The notes under the pieces were generated by a model, which saw only the letters and a program-made list of their open reading frames with translations, made no database searches and was not told the DNA's origin. The position numbers and the translations under genes are program-made. A DNA stretch of 64,000 bases, from positions 269,245 to 333,244 of the forward strand of contig WNNJ02002384.1 in NCBI GenBank assembly GCA_012934845.2, read 5' to 3'. Each line of letters opens with the position of its first letter. Position 1 is the first letter of the stretch. This document shows, piece by piece, positions 11,530 to 22,766 of the stretch. Source of the stretch: Pomphorhynchus laevis. Taxonomy: Eukaryota > Acanthocephala > Palaeacanthocephala > Echinorhynchida > Pomphorhynchidae.

Positions 11530-12175
11530 GTAATTTTTTTGATCAGTCAAAACAGCTTTTCAGCTAACGCCTTGTATTTAATAATAATTTCGTAAACAGT
11601 CGAAGTATGCGCTCTAATTGATCAAGTTCTGTACGCGTACATGGAAAGACTGCTGGCGACACATATTCTAATATCGGTCTTATAAGAGCATTATATAAAC
11701 GCACAACACAAACGGGAGATGGATCTTTAAAGCAATTTTTGACAATATAGGTCATTCTTCTTGCTGAGTTACACATCCTATCAGTGTTAACACGTGTTTT
11801 CAGATTGTTTTGAACGAATATATCAAGATACTAAATGGACTGCGTAGTAACAACAAACTCGTTACCAATAAAATATTCTTGACTCACATTGCTATGACCA
11901 AATCTCATATGTGCACACTTTTAAATATTCAATACAATTCCCGTGTTTAAGGACCATCGATAAACAATGTTTAGGATATTTTGAAAGTTATTTCGATCAT
12001 TTTCGGTTTTAGTCAATGATCATACCTTTACACCATCAACGAAAGCTAAAACATTACAATTTCAAGTAAACCTAGGTAGCTAAGTTATATAGATGTTAAA
12101 CACATTGGTCTAGGACTGATCCCTATGGTACCTTTAGGTGATAGGACGAAAAGACGATATACATTGACCTACACG
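11530..12175 (-). pseudogene. LINE A relic in opposite orientation
   Basis: The minus-strand reading runs from a worn motif C (NVLAFVDGVKV) through a thumb block to RMTYIVKNCFKDPSP ... LIRPILEYVSPAVFP (11564-11776). Several stops are present. It separates the plus-strand A copy from its duplicated tail at 12181-12269. Confidence 0.65.
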
Positions 12176-12180
12176 AATAT

Positions 12181-12269
12181 CAAAGCACTTCAAGCACTTC
12201 AAGCGACTGTGCCAAGCATGGATGGAGCATCGACACTCGTACTTCCACGAATATCTTAAATCCTGCTCA
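12181..12269 (+). mobile_element. Second copy of a LINE A 3' tail
   Basis: It closely matches 11417-11495, sharing CTGTGCCAAGCAT and GGAGCATCGACACTC. It could be a separate A copy or the displaced end of the same copy. Confidence 0.6.
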
Positions 12270-12356
12270 TGGTTTGACATCCAATGCTTACTTTCAAAGC
12301 ATCTGCTCCGTCATGCTTTTCGAGTCTATCACCGCTATCTCTGACGTAATATTCGC

Positions 12357-12490
12357 TTGCTCACTCCAAAAGAACCGAATAGACTTTATCAGACGAAACG
12401 GGAAGTTGGAATAGCTCTGGGAGTGAAGCATTTAAAGAGAAAAGAGGATTCAATTGGCATATGGGTAGAGAGGGATTACATAGTATTGTT
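12357..12490 (-). mobile_element. LINE B/C fragment (EN-RT linker)
   Basis: It matches 44838-44930 in the same sense (TCAGACGAAACGGGAAG, then GGAATAGCTCTGGGAG), so it is an antisense piece of the B/C ORF2 linker. A 69-codon open frame across it on the plus strand is a shadow. Confidence 0.6.
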
Positions 12491-12499
12491 GTCTTGTAT

Positions 12500-13155
12500 A
12501 ATGAAATATTTAATAACCGCCACGGCTAAATACTGTCTTGTGAGGACTAACAAGCACCTAAACTAATTTCAGTTTTGCTGTTATATTCTCTTATTATTGA
12601 TATAGAGCTGTAGCCAAAATGGCTATTTAGCCCGTTTACAAATTGCACAATTCAAATTAATACAAATATTAAGGGAATTTTGGGCAATTTTCGTTTATTA
12701 TATTAAAATCTTGAATTGCGGATTTAAATAGCTATAGATAGGAGCTCACTACTTCGTATGGAAGACATTTCTATGATCTAATCGATCTGTGTGATAGTCT
12801 GGCAAGTTTCGAGCAATGGTCATGTGATAATGTTTTTAGTGACATGGAATTACTCCTGTGAGATTGTCATCATTTAACGTTATTCATTTAGATAGGTACC
12901 CCTCGTGATTTCTGACCATATGTCACATTGCTGTCATATCTTATGAAAACAGTCTAGCGAGGATACTCTGCACATTATGAATTGACAACCTGTCCCTATA
13001 ATTCTGTCGATTTGATTTCAAGCTTTGGAAATGCGTCTATCTGTATATGTACTTGTCTTGAGGCTACAGTATTATTATTAATGTTTCAACAGCACATAAA
13101 AGCATGGCTTAATTGGCTGGTTCACTGCAGAAAAAAAGAAAATATAATAAAAGTA
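12500..13155. other. No gene recognised
   Basis: AT-rich sequence without a family match. The last part may be the 3' UTR of the A' element that ends at 13156. Confidence 0.4.
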
Positions 13156-14570
13156 TCACAAATACGGAAAAGCAGCTTTCCCCATGGCATCCTCCATCCG
13201 TAATTTCTTTTTGAATTCGTTGATATTGCTACTGAACACTGTTGACTCTCCAAGCCTATTCCACAGAGATACAACTCGCCGATCAAATTGGACAGCTCGT
13301 GATTTTCTTATCCTTTCACGTCGCAGGGTTAAACCATGGCCTCGGAGGATATTGGATGAGCGCAAATGAAGACAATCTCGAAGTGGATGATCCAAATCAT
13401 TAAGAATTTGCCAGACCATACTCATATCGATGTACCGGCGGGTCCACGTGACAGTCTCAAGTCTAAGTGCTTTTAATCGATCAGGGTACGACAAAAATTT
13501 CAGTTGCGGTGCTAGCTTGGTAGCTCTATGAAGTACCCTCTCTGAACTAATATGTTCTTTTGAATTTTGGGGATACACACACGGCGCAGTATATAGAAGA
13601 CGGCTCAACACATGAGCAAAGATTAGCGGACGTAGGGCAAATTGATTGAGTGCAATGAAAGTGCGTCGAAGTTGACCGATTATCCCCAACGCATTTGAAC
13701 AAGCATGTTCAGTATGTGTGACGGTACTCAAATCACTATTTATCCACACTCCCAAGTCCTTATATTTGTTCACTCGTTCTATATCACTGCTTTGAAAGCT
13801 ATAATTAACTAAAGATTGAGCATTTCCGCCACGAACACGTAAATGTTTGCATTTTGATATATTTACAATCAACCTATTGAGCAGAGCCCAATTTTCGACT
13901 TCATCGATATCCCGTTGCAGTTTAACTATATCATTGGGTGAACGAATTGTCCGCCAGATTTTCAAATCGTCTGCATATAAAAGCATCCGAGAATCAATAA
14001 ATTCCGGGATATCGTTGATGTAGACGCTAAATAACAATGGACCCAATACTGAACCTTGAGGCACCCCTATATTACATGGCCGCGAAGAAGAGTAAAAATT
14101 ATCTACATGCACACAATAACTACGATTGCTTAAAAACGATTCAATCCATCTAACAAGCAAAAATGGAATGCCACTTTTCTCTAGTTTATTTAGGAGGAAT
14201 CTATGGTCTACTGTATCAAATGCCTTAGAGAAATCGAAGAATATAATGTCAGTAGCAATGGATACGGTTTTATAAGCTGACTAATCAAGATGGGCAGCGA
14301 GTAGATTAGTAACTGTCGAATAACCCTTACGGAAACCATGTTGCTCAGAAGCTATTACATTATTCTCACTATAAAGCTTGACCATATATCCATGTATAAT
14401 TCGCTCTAACATTCTACAACATAAGCAAGTAATACTTACTGGTCTGTAATTGTCTACTGAAGATCTATCACCCTTTTTGAAGATGGGGTGAATGATCGAT
14501 TGTTTCCACTCTTTTGGCAGATTCGTATCAATAATAGATTGTCGAAATATGTTACAATAATTCCCAGATC
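13156..14570 (-). pseudogene. LINE A' reverse transcriptase, nearly open
   Basis: From about 14570 downwards the frame reads NYCNIFRQSIIDTNLPKEWK, then NYRPVSIT, EQHGFRKGYSTV, motif A DIIFFDFSKAFDTVDH, motif B GVPQGSVLGPLLF, motif C LLYADDLKIW (13966-13977), then a long C-terminal domain to KAAFPYL at the stop. Only one in-frame stop (TAG, 14281-14283, between fingers and motif A) breaks about 470 codons, so the copy is young. The endonuclease and ORF1 are absent, as in a 5'-truncated insertion. Clade: CR1/Jockey-like. It differs in sequence from family A, and the palm residues needed for activity are present. Confidence 0.8.
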
Positions 14571-14878
14571 TTTAACCAATTGTAGAAAGGCTGAAGATTA
14601 TACGAGTCAACACATAATTCATTTCATGATCATTTTTTGTGCAAGCAAAACATTAGAAACCAGAAAAATTCATAATCCTTAAAGCTATTTACAAAAATAA
14701 TAAATTTGCTTACACAAAATAGGGTTGATTCGCGAATAAAAACACACAAGCAGTTCACATATTAGGATATTTGACGGACACAAATTCTATTTACACAAAA
14801 TTAAGCAGGACATTGTGGTAACCTTATGCGCGTGTCGGTATCGTTGTAAACGATTGTAATAAAGAAATTAAACTATAA
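14571..14878. other. No gene seen
   Basis: AT-rich spacer between the 5' edge of A' and the target-site duplication of LINE E. Confidence 0.4.
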
Positions 14879-14891
14879 ATTAGACATTTAA
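14879..14891. repeat. Left target-site duplication of LINE E
   Basis: ATTAGACATTTAA, identical to 18749-18761. The two copies bracket 14892-18748 exactly. Confidence 0.85.
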
Positions 14892-15039
14892 TAATAATAA
14901 AATAATAAAGACTTTCTTAACTACACAAAAAAAAGAAAAAGAAACATGCAATAAACCAGATCAGACACAACAATAGAAAGTCAGTAGCTCTTCAGTCTTC
15001 TAACTCTTTTCTTCTTCTATGGCCTCAGGTCCAGGGGGA

Positions 15040-17471
15040 TCTGAGCCCCCCAACCGATCCAACACGCCGCCTTCCGACTGAACCACCCGGGGTCTTTCAC
15101 CCCCCCCCGAAGAGTCTAATCGGCGCGGACTATGCTGGGTAAACGAGAGAGGAGGAGCTTAAGAAACCTTAGCCTTTGCTCTAAGGGACGTTCTCTTTAA
15201 AAGAAGACACAAATCCCGAAATAGCCCAGGTGTCCCAAAGGCGCACCTGGGTTTTTCCTTTCAATGACATATGCTGGGCCCGTTTCAGAGGCCCACCTAG
15301 CTTTCTTCAGGATACGTTTTAGTCTATCCAGGTCAGCTTTCGCCGACCAGTTCACCGTAACGGTGAACCCCAGGTATTTTACTCGACTTGTGAAGGTGGG
15401 AAGTGGTTCAGAGGCAAATATGGAGGAGAGCGCAGAGAGTGCTAATCTCTTAAGTTTTTGCTTTGTAGCAGGTGTGCCATGAAAGACGACCACCTGCGAT
15501 TTAGCTGAGTTTAAAATAAGATTGGATATGGGTAACTGATCTTTTAATCTTAAAAAGAAACGGCTGATGTCAGAGACTACGTCTTTACACCTGTGTCCAG
15601 TGAACAGGGCTGTGGTGTCATCAGCGTACACCACAAGACGTTGTTCGCGTTTAAATATTTTGAATAGTTTAATAGAGGCAGCAAGATATAAGATAGGAGA
15701 AAGTGGGGATCCTTGAGGTACACCCGTAATAGGGTAGAACTGACGCGCATCAGGGTCGTCTTCATAGTAGAATCGCTTGGTGTACAGGATCTCCACCCTG
15801 TTCACAATTCTCGCAGGCAACCCGAGGGACCTGAGAGAAGAGATCACAAAAGGAATGGAGATGCGGTCAAATGCAGCAGAAAAGTCAAGGAAAACAGCCA
15901 CAACTAGACGATGGCTATTATCCCGACAAAACTGCTCCACCTCACCAACTGCTGAATGGACCGAGCGACCTTTGACGAACCCATGAAAACCTGGAGGGAT
16001 CAAATTACGCCTACTTAAATGGTCGCGGATTTTACGCGCAAGCGCTTTTTCGTAAATCGACACGAGGGCATTTTGAATCGAAATGGGTCGCAGATCTTTA
16101 GGGCATGAGCAGGATTTTTTTAGGAATAAAAACACGCTTGCTAATATTGATGCCTGCTACATCGGATGGGGAGGCTAAAAGCATTGTGACGGCCACCTCT
16201 CTTCTCTGATCAGCTGTCAAAAGCTGACAGACACGAGAGGAAAGTGGAACGACGGATTTGGAGATGCCCGGGAGTGGACCCCAGGAGTTAAGGATATCCG
16301 TAACAGATAGATCCCTACTCCTGAAGTTACACCAAGGCGGGATTGGTTGAGGTGATAGAGTGGCTCCATAGTTGTGTAGGGCCAGTGACTCCTCTAAAAC
16401 TTTATAAAGGCCTACATTCCCTATCCAACGCAATGCTCTATCCTTCCAGCAAACAAACTTCTTCTTGAAAATCTTCCAAAAGGAAGACTGAGAAGGATTA
16501 AGGCGAGCGATACTCGTCCTATCCCTACTCAGCTGGAACCTGTATCTAGTGCTCCAGTATTCATTCGAGAGGGCCTGTTTGGCGGAAGCAGAGAGATTAG
16601 GGAGGTTCAGTAATTTTGCTAGGACCTTGAGTTTTGTCGGAGTGGGATTGTATATACGACCTTTATAGGTAGTCGATAGAATCGCGGTAGCTTACGAAAG
16701 AGGTAGGTATTAAATTTGGTCAAACTCTCATTTCCTATTAAGGGAGAGTTGGATAGCCGCTTGAAAGAGGGCCACTCTGATCGGATCAAAGTGAAACCTC
16801 CTTCGAAGCAACATATCTTCCTGAATCCTCCAACGAATTAGGTCATGAGAGGTGGACAATTGCTGACGCGACTGCTCCGTGCAGAAGGATTTTAACAACC
16901 ACCTCGAGTGAAGCAGTAAAATGTCGAGGATAGAATTTGTTGATGCGCAATGAAAGGTAGGTGACGGGGGTTTGTGAATAAGATAACCGTTCCTAGCTCT
17001 GCGAAGTGCTGCATTGATCCAACGACCAGTTCTGTCGTTGAAATCTCCAAGTATCATGTCGTAGCCGCTGTCGATAATACTATCCAGGGTGACACGGTTT
17101 TTGTGTATCTCCCCAGGACGGATGTAGGCATTGGCAAGACTGAGGCGTTTACCGTTCTTACAGAGTGAAACTACTAAACAAGACATGGCTGGACATGAAT
17201 AGTTTAATAGGAGGGAGGACCTTAAAGAGCACTTAATTAAGGTCAAGAGTCCTTGAGATGGAGAGGAGTGAGGAGGGGTTATGTACGGAGTATAGTGGGA
17301 ACAAATGTGCTTTGGGATAAATCGAGTAATGTCCTTGGGTAGACGGATAGACCGCGTCTCTTGGAGGACTATAACATCTGCATCTCTACCAGATAGAAGT
17401 CTAAGGGCGGAAGCACCTCCCGAGTTCCACTGAAGGATATTCAGTGAAAAAGGCTCACAAGTACTCTGCAT
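15040..17471 (-). pseudogene. LINE E ORF2 (APE endonuclease, RT)
   Basis: It starts at ATG 17471 (MQSTCEPFSLNILQWNSGG). The endonuclease spans about residues 8-245: QWNSG, VIVLQETR, NAYIRPGE, MILGDFNDRTG and TSHDLIRW, which correspond to the Asn, Glu, Asp and His catalytic positions of the APE fold. The RT follows: RPISIQNALVSIYEK, GFHGFVKGRSVHSAV, motif A VFLDFSAAFDRIS, motif B GVPQGSPLSPIL, motif C YADD at 15617-15628. The C-terminal domain ends near 15040 with a CWIGW-type sequence. The frame changes at about 16430-16730 and again near 16100 and 15200. No RNase H domain is visible. Confidence 0.75.
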
Positions 17472-17514
17472 TGTGATGGATTAGTTGGATGGGGGATTGC
17501 CTACCTAGACAAAG

Positions 17515-18728
17515 CTAGGAACGGGAAGGTTCCCCTTTCCCGTCACTAGAACCATCCGGGGCAGGTACTTGCCCATGGGCAGTATCTTCATTTCCCCTAT
17601 TAGTCTTCTGTTGGATTAGCTTCCCAATCTTGAGCGGGGGAACGGCATGGGCTGAAGCCCCTCTCTTTTTCGACTCCGGAACCGAGGAAACAGGAAGCAC
17701 AGGATTAGTCCCGATAACGGTTAGGATAGAGCGTACTAACTCCTCCATCTGCCGAAGAGCATTCGAAGTCTTTAAGTCGATAATCCGTAGAATGTCAGCG
17801 TCATCCATACGTGGAGCTGCAGCGACCGCGAAGGACTTAGCCGGATTGGGCGGTTTTAACAAGAATAATTGTCTATATTCTTTGAATAGAGAGCATTTCC
17901 TGCTCCAAGCAGGATGGCACCCCCCGCAATTCGAGCAGGAAAGGGGGGCCTCGCAGCGATCGGTAGTTGTAAGAGAAGGACAGCTGGTAGAGCTACAGAC
18001 CCCACACGAAAGGGTCCCACTGCAACTGGAGGCCCAGTGTCCCCATTTGTGACACCGGCTGCAGTGGGGATAGGTCAGATCATCCCTCTCTGTGATCGTG
18101 AATTTAATATTAAAACCCATAAAGGGATTCGACGTAGAATTAGACAGGGATTCAGCAATATTTACGGGAGCATTGCAAAAGCCAACCTGGATAGGGTTCC
18201 CGTCCTTACCCCGGATTGACCTCAGATTGGTGACCTTGAATTTTGCCATAAAAGAACGCATATCTTCTTCTTCCATTGAACAGGGAAGATTTGAAACTTT
18301 TAGCGATGCTAGGATAGGCTTGGATGAAATTTCACCATATTCAGCTAAATTGGCGGAGAAGTACTCCATGTAGTTTGCGGCAAGGTCATTCGAGACAAAA
18401 GAAATCTTCACCTCCGCAGGGTGTAACCTAACAGAGTTAAATAGAACCCTGTTCTGAAACTGTTTGGTGAAGGATCTCAAAAATTTGTTGTAGAGATCGT
18501 GTTTTTCAGTCGGTTTCTTAACTTTAATTATTAGCAAATTCTTTAATTTAGGAATGGGGGAAGCACCTCCCCATCACCTGATACCATAGAAAAATTACTA
18601 ACCTTGTTACTTGGATCTGTAGTTAGATTTACCTTTAATTTGTCTTTTTTTGTAGGATTATCATTGATTTTTGAATGATTTTTGCTGCTATCGTTTGAAA
18701 GCTCCGACATTACTTGTACATTGTTCAT
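17515..18728 (-). pseudogene. LINE E ORF1 (CCHC gag-like RNA-binding protein)
   Basis: The ATG at 18728 opens MNNVQVMSELSNDSSKNHSK, a hydrophilic head of about 55 residues. The frame then shifts near 18560 and continues as KNLLIIKVKKPTEKHDLYNK. The C-terminal part has CCHC knuckles: CSRCHKWGHWASSC is a clear C-x2-C-x4-H-x4-C, followed by a Cys-rich stretch and CSNCGGCHPAWSRKC. This is the usual ORF1 layout of I/Jockey-group LINEs. The same shift is present in the duplicated copy, so it predates the duplication. A separate short upstream ORF is an alternative reading. Confidence 0.75.
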
Positions 18729-18748
18729 TTGCTCACTTCATACGATTG

Positions 18749-18761
18749 ATTAGACATTTAA
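18749..18761. repeat. Right target-site duplication of LINE E
   Basis: ATTAGACATTTAA, the partner of 14879-14891. Confidence 0.85.
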
Positions 18762-19780
18762 AATAGCTATCATATTTGCCATTTTAAACTTTTTATTGCT
18801 GCATTGTTATTTAAAATAATTCCAGTACTTATTTTTAAGCTTTATAAAATGTCGTAACATTCGACTTCTCTTTTTACTATTGATTGTTTTGCACTTTTTT
18901 ATTTCGTGTGAAATAAAAAGCACAATATTTTTATGACGTTCATAAAAAGCACGGAAAGAACAGCAGTAAAAATTACTATATCCTGCGTCGACATTTTGAT
19001 AAATTCCTTTTAAATAAAAGAATTAAAAGATACGATTTAAGAAATTAATTAAAAGAAATGATTTAAGAAAAATAATTCGCATGAAATCAAGACGATTAAC
19101 ATGAAAACAATTAACATGTTAACAAGTTAACATGTTAATCGTTAACATGTTAACGATTAACAATTAACATATAGCAATTAATTGTAGAAATATTAATTAA
19201 TTTTCCAATTAATTATTAATTAGAAACTAATATCTGCAATTTATATTCATCAATAATTTTATCATTAATAATTTCATATTATCATCAATAATTTTCATCA
19301 TTAATTACACAATAATTTTAAATTTATATAAAATTATTATATTTATATTTTTAAATATAATATTAAAATTTTTAAATTTATATTTTTCGAACCCATCACT
19401 TTCTGGGGATTTAAATGAGGCCAAAAGGTGACGCAGCTCTCACAATACGCTAATTTTAAATCTGCTAATTTTCAAGCAAGTTTAATGGATTTTTATTTTT
19501 CTAAATTTTATTCTAGATCATATATAGTTAAATTTTATAGTTCAATTCCTAAATTACATCAAAGAATTAAATGAAATAAATCTTTATTAATTCTTAATTA
19601 TTTTAAAATAATAAATCACGATTAAATTAAAAATTGAAATTTCTTTAAGTGAGTCCTCTTCATTAATTTTTTAATTAAAAAAATTAATTAAGAAAAATTC
19701 TAACTGTAGAATCAGTTAGCTGATCTTATTTGAACAATAAAAGCAAGTAATTTATAATAAACGCTTACTTTTATTTCAAA
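18762..19780. other. AT-rich spacer with a GTTAAC palindrome cluster
   Basis: No gene. At 19094-19171 the motif TTAACATGTTAA and its relatives recur many times and can fold on themselves. A block CTGCTAATTTTCAAGCAAG (about 19458-19476) recurs near 20654-20672. Confidence 0.55.
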
Positions 19781-19784
19781 ATTG

Positions 19785-19915
19785 ATGCATTGTTTATTTA
19801 TTTGTCAATTCATAAAAATTAACCTTTATTTTAAATTTCAATTTTTTATTTTAACTTGATATAAATATAAACAAAAATAAAATAATAAATCGTATAAAAT
19901 CTTATATAGACGATA
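19785..19915 (+). repeat. P terminal-repeat tail
   Basis: It contains GTCAATTCATAAAAATTAAC, TTTTAACTTGATATAAATAT and TATAAAATCTTATATA blocks in the order seen in other P repeats. Confidence 0.55.
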
Positions 19916-20285
19916 TCCACTGAATTTGCGTAATAGAAAAAATGCATTAAACTTTTAGAATTAAAGAATTGTTATAGAGATTAGGATTAAAATCTTATAT
20001 TTTTATTAACGAATTTTTATTTATCCATTGAATTTTTATTTATTCTTATAAATAGAGTAATATGGTGTTTATAAAAATTATTAGTGATCATCGGATCTAT
20101 ATTATCAGGTTTCGACAAAAAAATTTTAACTCAACACAGTGGACATATGAATGCCAATATTTCATCATTGGCATGAAATCCATCATCGTTGAACGTTATA
20201 CATTTATAATATCTCAGACATCTGATTTGATAATTAAATTTAAGTATCTAATTAGGCCGCAATTATGTATTTACATAGAGGAATA

Positions 20286-20500
20286 ATGTTGGGCTCCTAG
20301 AGAAACCTAATAACATGGCAGTTCATTCTGATGACCTCAAATCCTTACTCTTGTACATCTTATGTTGCTTATTAATCAATTCATAAAAATTGATCTTTAT
20401 TTTAAATTTTGACTTCATATAAATATAGATTGACTAACATCTTATATAATTATTTATTATGTATCTTTATCTTAATTTATATATCGTATAAAATACCTAG
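20286..20500 (+). repeat. P terminal repeat
   Basis: It opens ATGTTGGGCTCCTAGAG, then GCAGTTCATTCTGATGACCT, then the AT-rich tail. The start point is the same as in the copies at 692 and 20896. Confidence 0.6.
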
Positions 20501-20839
20501 AATCAGCTATCTGATCAGATTTGTTCAACTGACATGTTATTATTGTCCTGTGGACTTTGTTTTCCCGGTAATATAACCTTTGTCGGAAATACTAAAACTA
20601 TGTATTCTTGATACTGCATTAAGGATACATTCTTGATACAACATTATTATTTTCTGCTAATTTTCAAGCAAGCTTAATGGATTTTATGTAGAATTAAACA
20701 TAAACAAAATATTATTAAAATGATAATTTTAAAATATACAAATCAACAAAATTTTATTTTAAATTTTTTTTAACTATTAGACGGATTTTCACGGATGGAT
20801 AATGAACAATATGTTTTGTATTAGAATTAGGTACACTAA

Positions 20840-21085
20840 ATAATCAAATTTCATTAGATAAAATACATCATTAACATGTATTTGGCCCTACTGCTATGTT
20901 GGGTAGAGGAGTTAGAAGCCAAACCTGATAGCATAGCAGTTCTTATTCATGACCTCTAATTCTTATTCTGATACAATGTCTGTTATTTATCAGTCAATTC
21001 ATAAAATGACGTTTATTTTAAATTTCAATTTTTTATTTTAAGTTGATTTAAATTATAAAAAATCTTAAAAAAAAATCTCTTTAAA
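20840..21085 (+). repeat. P terminal repeat with upstream 3' UTR
   Basis: This copy extends further upstream (AATAATCAAATTTCATTAG), matching the region after the RT stop at 3342. That supports the repeat being the 3' end of the Penelope-like element. Confidence 0.6.
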
Positions 21086-21199
21086 AAACCTTTAACATAC
21101 AACTTGAAACAATTTAGAAGATGCAATTTTAATACTCAAAATTATTCAGAATTGGTTCATTCCGCTCATCGGAAAAATAATACAAATTATAATCTACAA

Positions 21200-21355
21200 C
21201 TCATAAGTGAACCAGAAAGCAAATTACGCCAAAGATATCGCACTGTTCCGCATGCAATAGACAACATGCCGTCTGTAAGAATTGCGTATGTGTCAGAGGT
21301 ATACTTTACTGTGATTGCTTGCCACACCAACGTTGTTCTAAGCGTAAATAATCGA
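21200..21355 (+). pseudogene. Element R fragment (Cys-rich N-terminus)
   Basis: From 21241 the frame reads HCSACNRQHAVCKNCVCV, then a CDCLPHQRCSKRK block, then a stop. The spacing of cysteines parallels the head of element R at 35287 (CCSCNGQNAKCRGCVCV) and keeps the later CxC-LP-C part that the 35 kb copy has altered. Nothing else of R follows, so this is an isolated relic or an exon-like fragment. Confidence 0.55.
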
Positions 21356-21995
21356 GTGTAATAGAAAGCTTGTAACGAATAATGTTCATATTATGCTTCC
21401 CAATTAAATCCTTCACGGATACAAGATACGATTGATTTTGTATCAAAATCAATATATGGAATGCACTTTTGATGTGTGTCGTCTACGCACATTTGTCAAA
21501 GCTCCGAATTCAGTTTCACTTAGCTTCTTTTTACAATACTTCTTTTGTGGTCATTGCACGACTCACTGATCTTAAGGAAGAAATTGATGAATTGCGATCT
21601 CGTATTGATAATTCCTCGCTAACTAATTTAACGTGCGGAATTGCAATTGTGCTTCAAAGAATGATTCTTGTTCATTTGCTAGTGTTGTACGAAGAAAAGT
21701 AAGTAGATCGATATTGGCAACAGCTACGCTGCCAAAAGACACACCACCTTTAAACTTAATCCAGTAATGTGATCTTAAAGTGCGCCGGACTTTAACGGTA
21801 ATTATCAGGGGTCTACTATTAGTTTTCTGAAGAAGATGCTAATATAAGGACTGTTTGTTTTTATCGGAGTGAATATAGGTAGCGATTTTAAAATCCGTTC
21901 AACAAAATTACCTGAAAAAATATCAGACATACAGTGGTTACTGGTGGTAACAAAATAATCATGTTCGTGATATAATAATCGATAACAATATTAAA

Positions 21996-22210
21996 ATCCA
22001 GTAATTTTACATATCATATCGGAGATGTTCTTCTCACTGAAGTATCACATCATAGGGATTTAGGAATTATCGAGCAGGCATCATTAAAAACTAAACTTAA
22101 TAGTGAAAGAGCAATTAAAAGCGCTACTCGTGCACTATATATTGTAAAGAACTCATTCCTTAAGATTACCACTAATGTCTTTAGATATTTATTTAACACG
22201 TTGGTTCGTC
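21996..22210 (+). repeat. Direct repeat, copy 1 of 2 (215 bp)
   Basis: It pairs with 22534-22748 at a 538-bp offset, with about ten differences by eye. Both start ATCCAGTAATTTTACATATC and end TTGGTTCGTC. Confidence 0.8.
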
Positions 22211-22533
22211 CCCATTTAGAGTATGCAATTCAGGCTTCTTTCCCGGTCACCAAACAAGAAAGGACAGATATTGAGTCAGTCCTAAGGCGAGGTTCTCGTT
22301 TATGTTCGAATGCGAGAGTGGATTACGCATCTCGATTAGATTTGCTAAGAATTCAACCGATATCATCACGATTTTTGTTTTTTGACTTAATAGCAACGTA
22401 TGCACTTGTACACCGGTTGGACGGTTATCCGAGTGGTTCGATCACATTACGTTCATCGATTTTGAGAGGTCACAGCAAAACTGTCTATAAAACAAGACAT
22501 GGTAGGTATCTTAACGTTAATAAGTGTATACTT

Positions 22534-22748
22534 ATCCAGTAATTTTACATATCATATCTACGATGTTCTCCTCACTGAAGTATTACATCATAAGGATTTA
22601 GGAATTATCGAGCAGGCATCATTAAAAACTAAACTTAATAGTGAAAGAACAATTAAAAGCGCTACTCATGCACTATATATTGTAAAGAACTCATTCCTTA
22701 AGATTACCACTAATGTCTTTAGAAATTTGTTTAACACGTTGGTTCGTC
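22534..22748 (+). repeat. Direct repeat, copy 2 of 2 (215 bp)
   Basis: Partner of 21996-22210, inside the same LINE A relic. Confidence 0.8.
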
Positions 22749-22766
22749 AAACGTGTTAAACAAATT
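22724..22766. repeat. Perfect 17-bp snap-back hairpin at a LINE A/LINE C boundary
   Basis: AATTTGTTTAACACGTT (22724-22740) and its exact reverse complement (22750-22766) flank a 9-nt loop. LINE A ends and LINE C begins here. Confidence 0.85.

Larger units (their letters stand above)
14892..18748 (-). mobile_element. LINE E, full-span I/Jockey-group retrotransposon
   Basis: A two-ORF non-LTR element of 3857 bp bracketed by a perfect 13-bp target-site duplication. The minus-strand 5' end lies only about 20 nt before the ORF1 ATG (18728). The 3' end is an AT-rich tail of TTATT repeats. Order: ORF1 with CCHC knuckles, a 43-nt gap, ORF2 with APE endonuclease and RT. Its right half (18340-18748) is repeated at 50798-51206 as part of the segmental duplication. 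ORF1 and ORF2 each carry frame changes, so it is inactive as it stands. Confidence 0.85.
21460..22748 (+). pseudogene. LINE A relic (ORF1 piece plus RT C-terminal domain)
   Basis: The ORF1 part (21500-21900) has a coiled-coil-like run, RLTDLKEEIDELRSRIDNS, a small Cys cluster NCNCASKNDSC and a degraded IIRGL core. The RT C-terminal domain follows from about 21996: HHRDLGIIEQASLKTKLN, LYIVKNSFLKI, then RPHLEYAIQASFPVTK, RGSRLCSNARVDYASRLDLL and SSILRGHSKTVYK. The RT core is deleted. A 215-bp part is duplicated within it, and the copy ends in a hairpin. Best reference in this window for the A C-terminal domain. Confidence 0.7.

Noticed and set aside
12357-12566. 69-codon plus-strand frame
   Set aside because: It overlaps an antisense LINE B/C fragment and is a shadow.
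16974-18373. Several plus-strand frames of 64-140 codons
   Set aside because: They lie antisense to LINE E ORF1 and ORF2, whose motifs account for the region.
20062-20286. 74-codon frame between P repeats, also at 52520-52744
   Set aside because: No motif; its presence in both places only reflects the segmental duplication.
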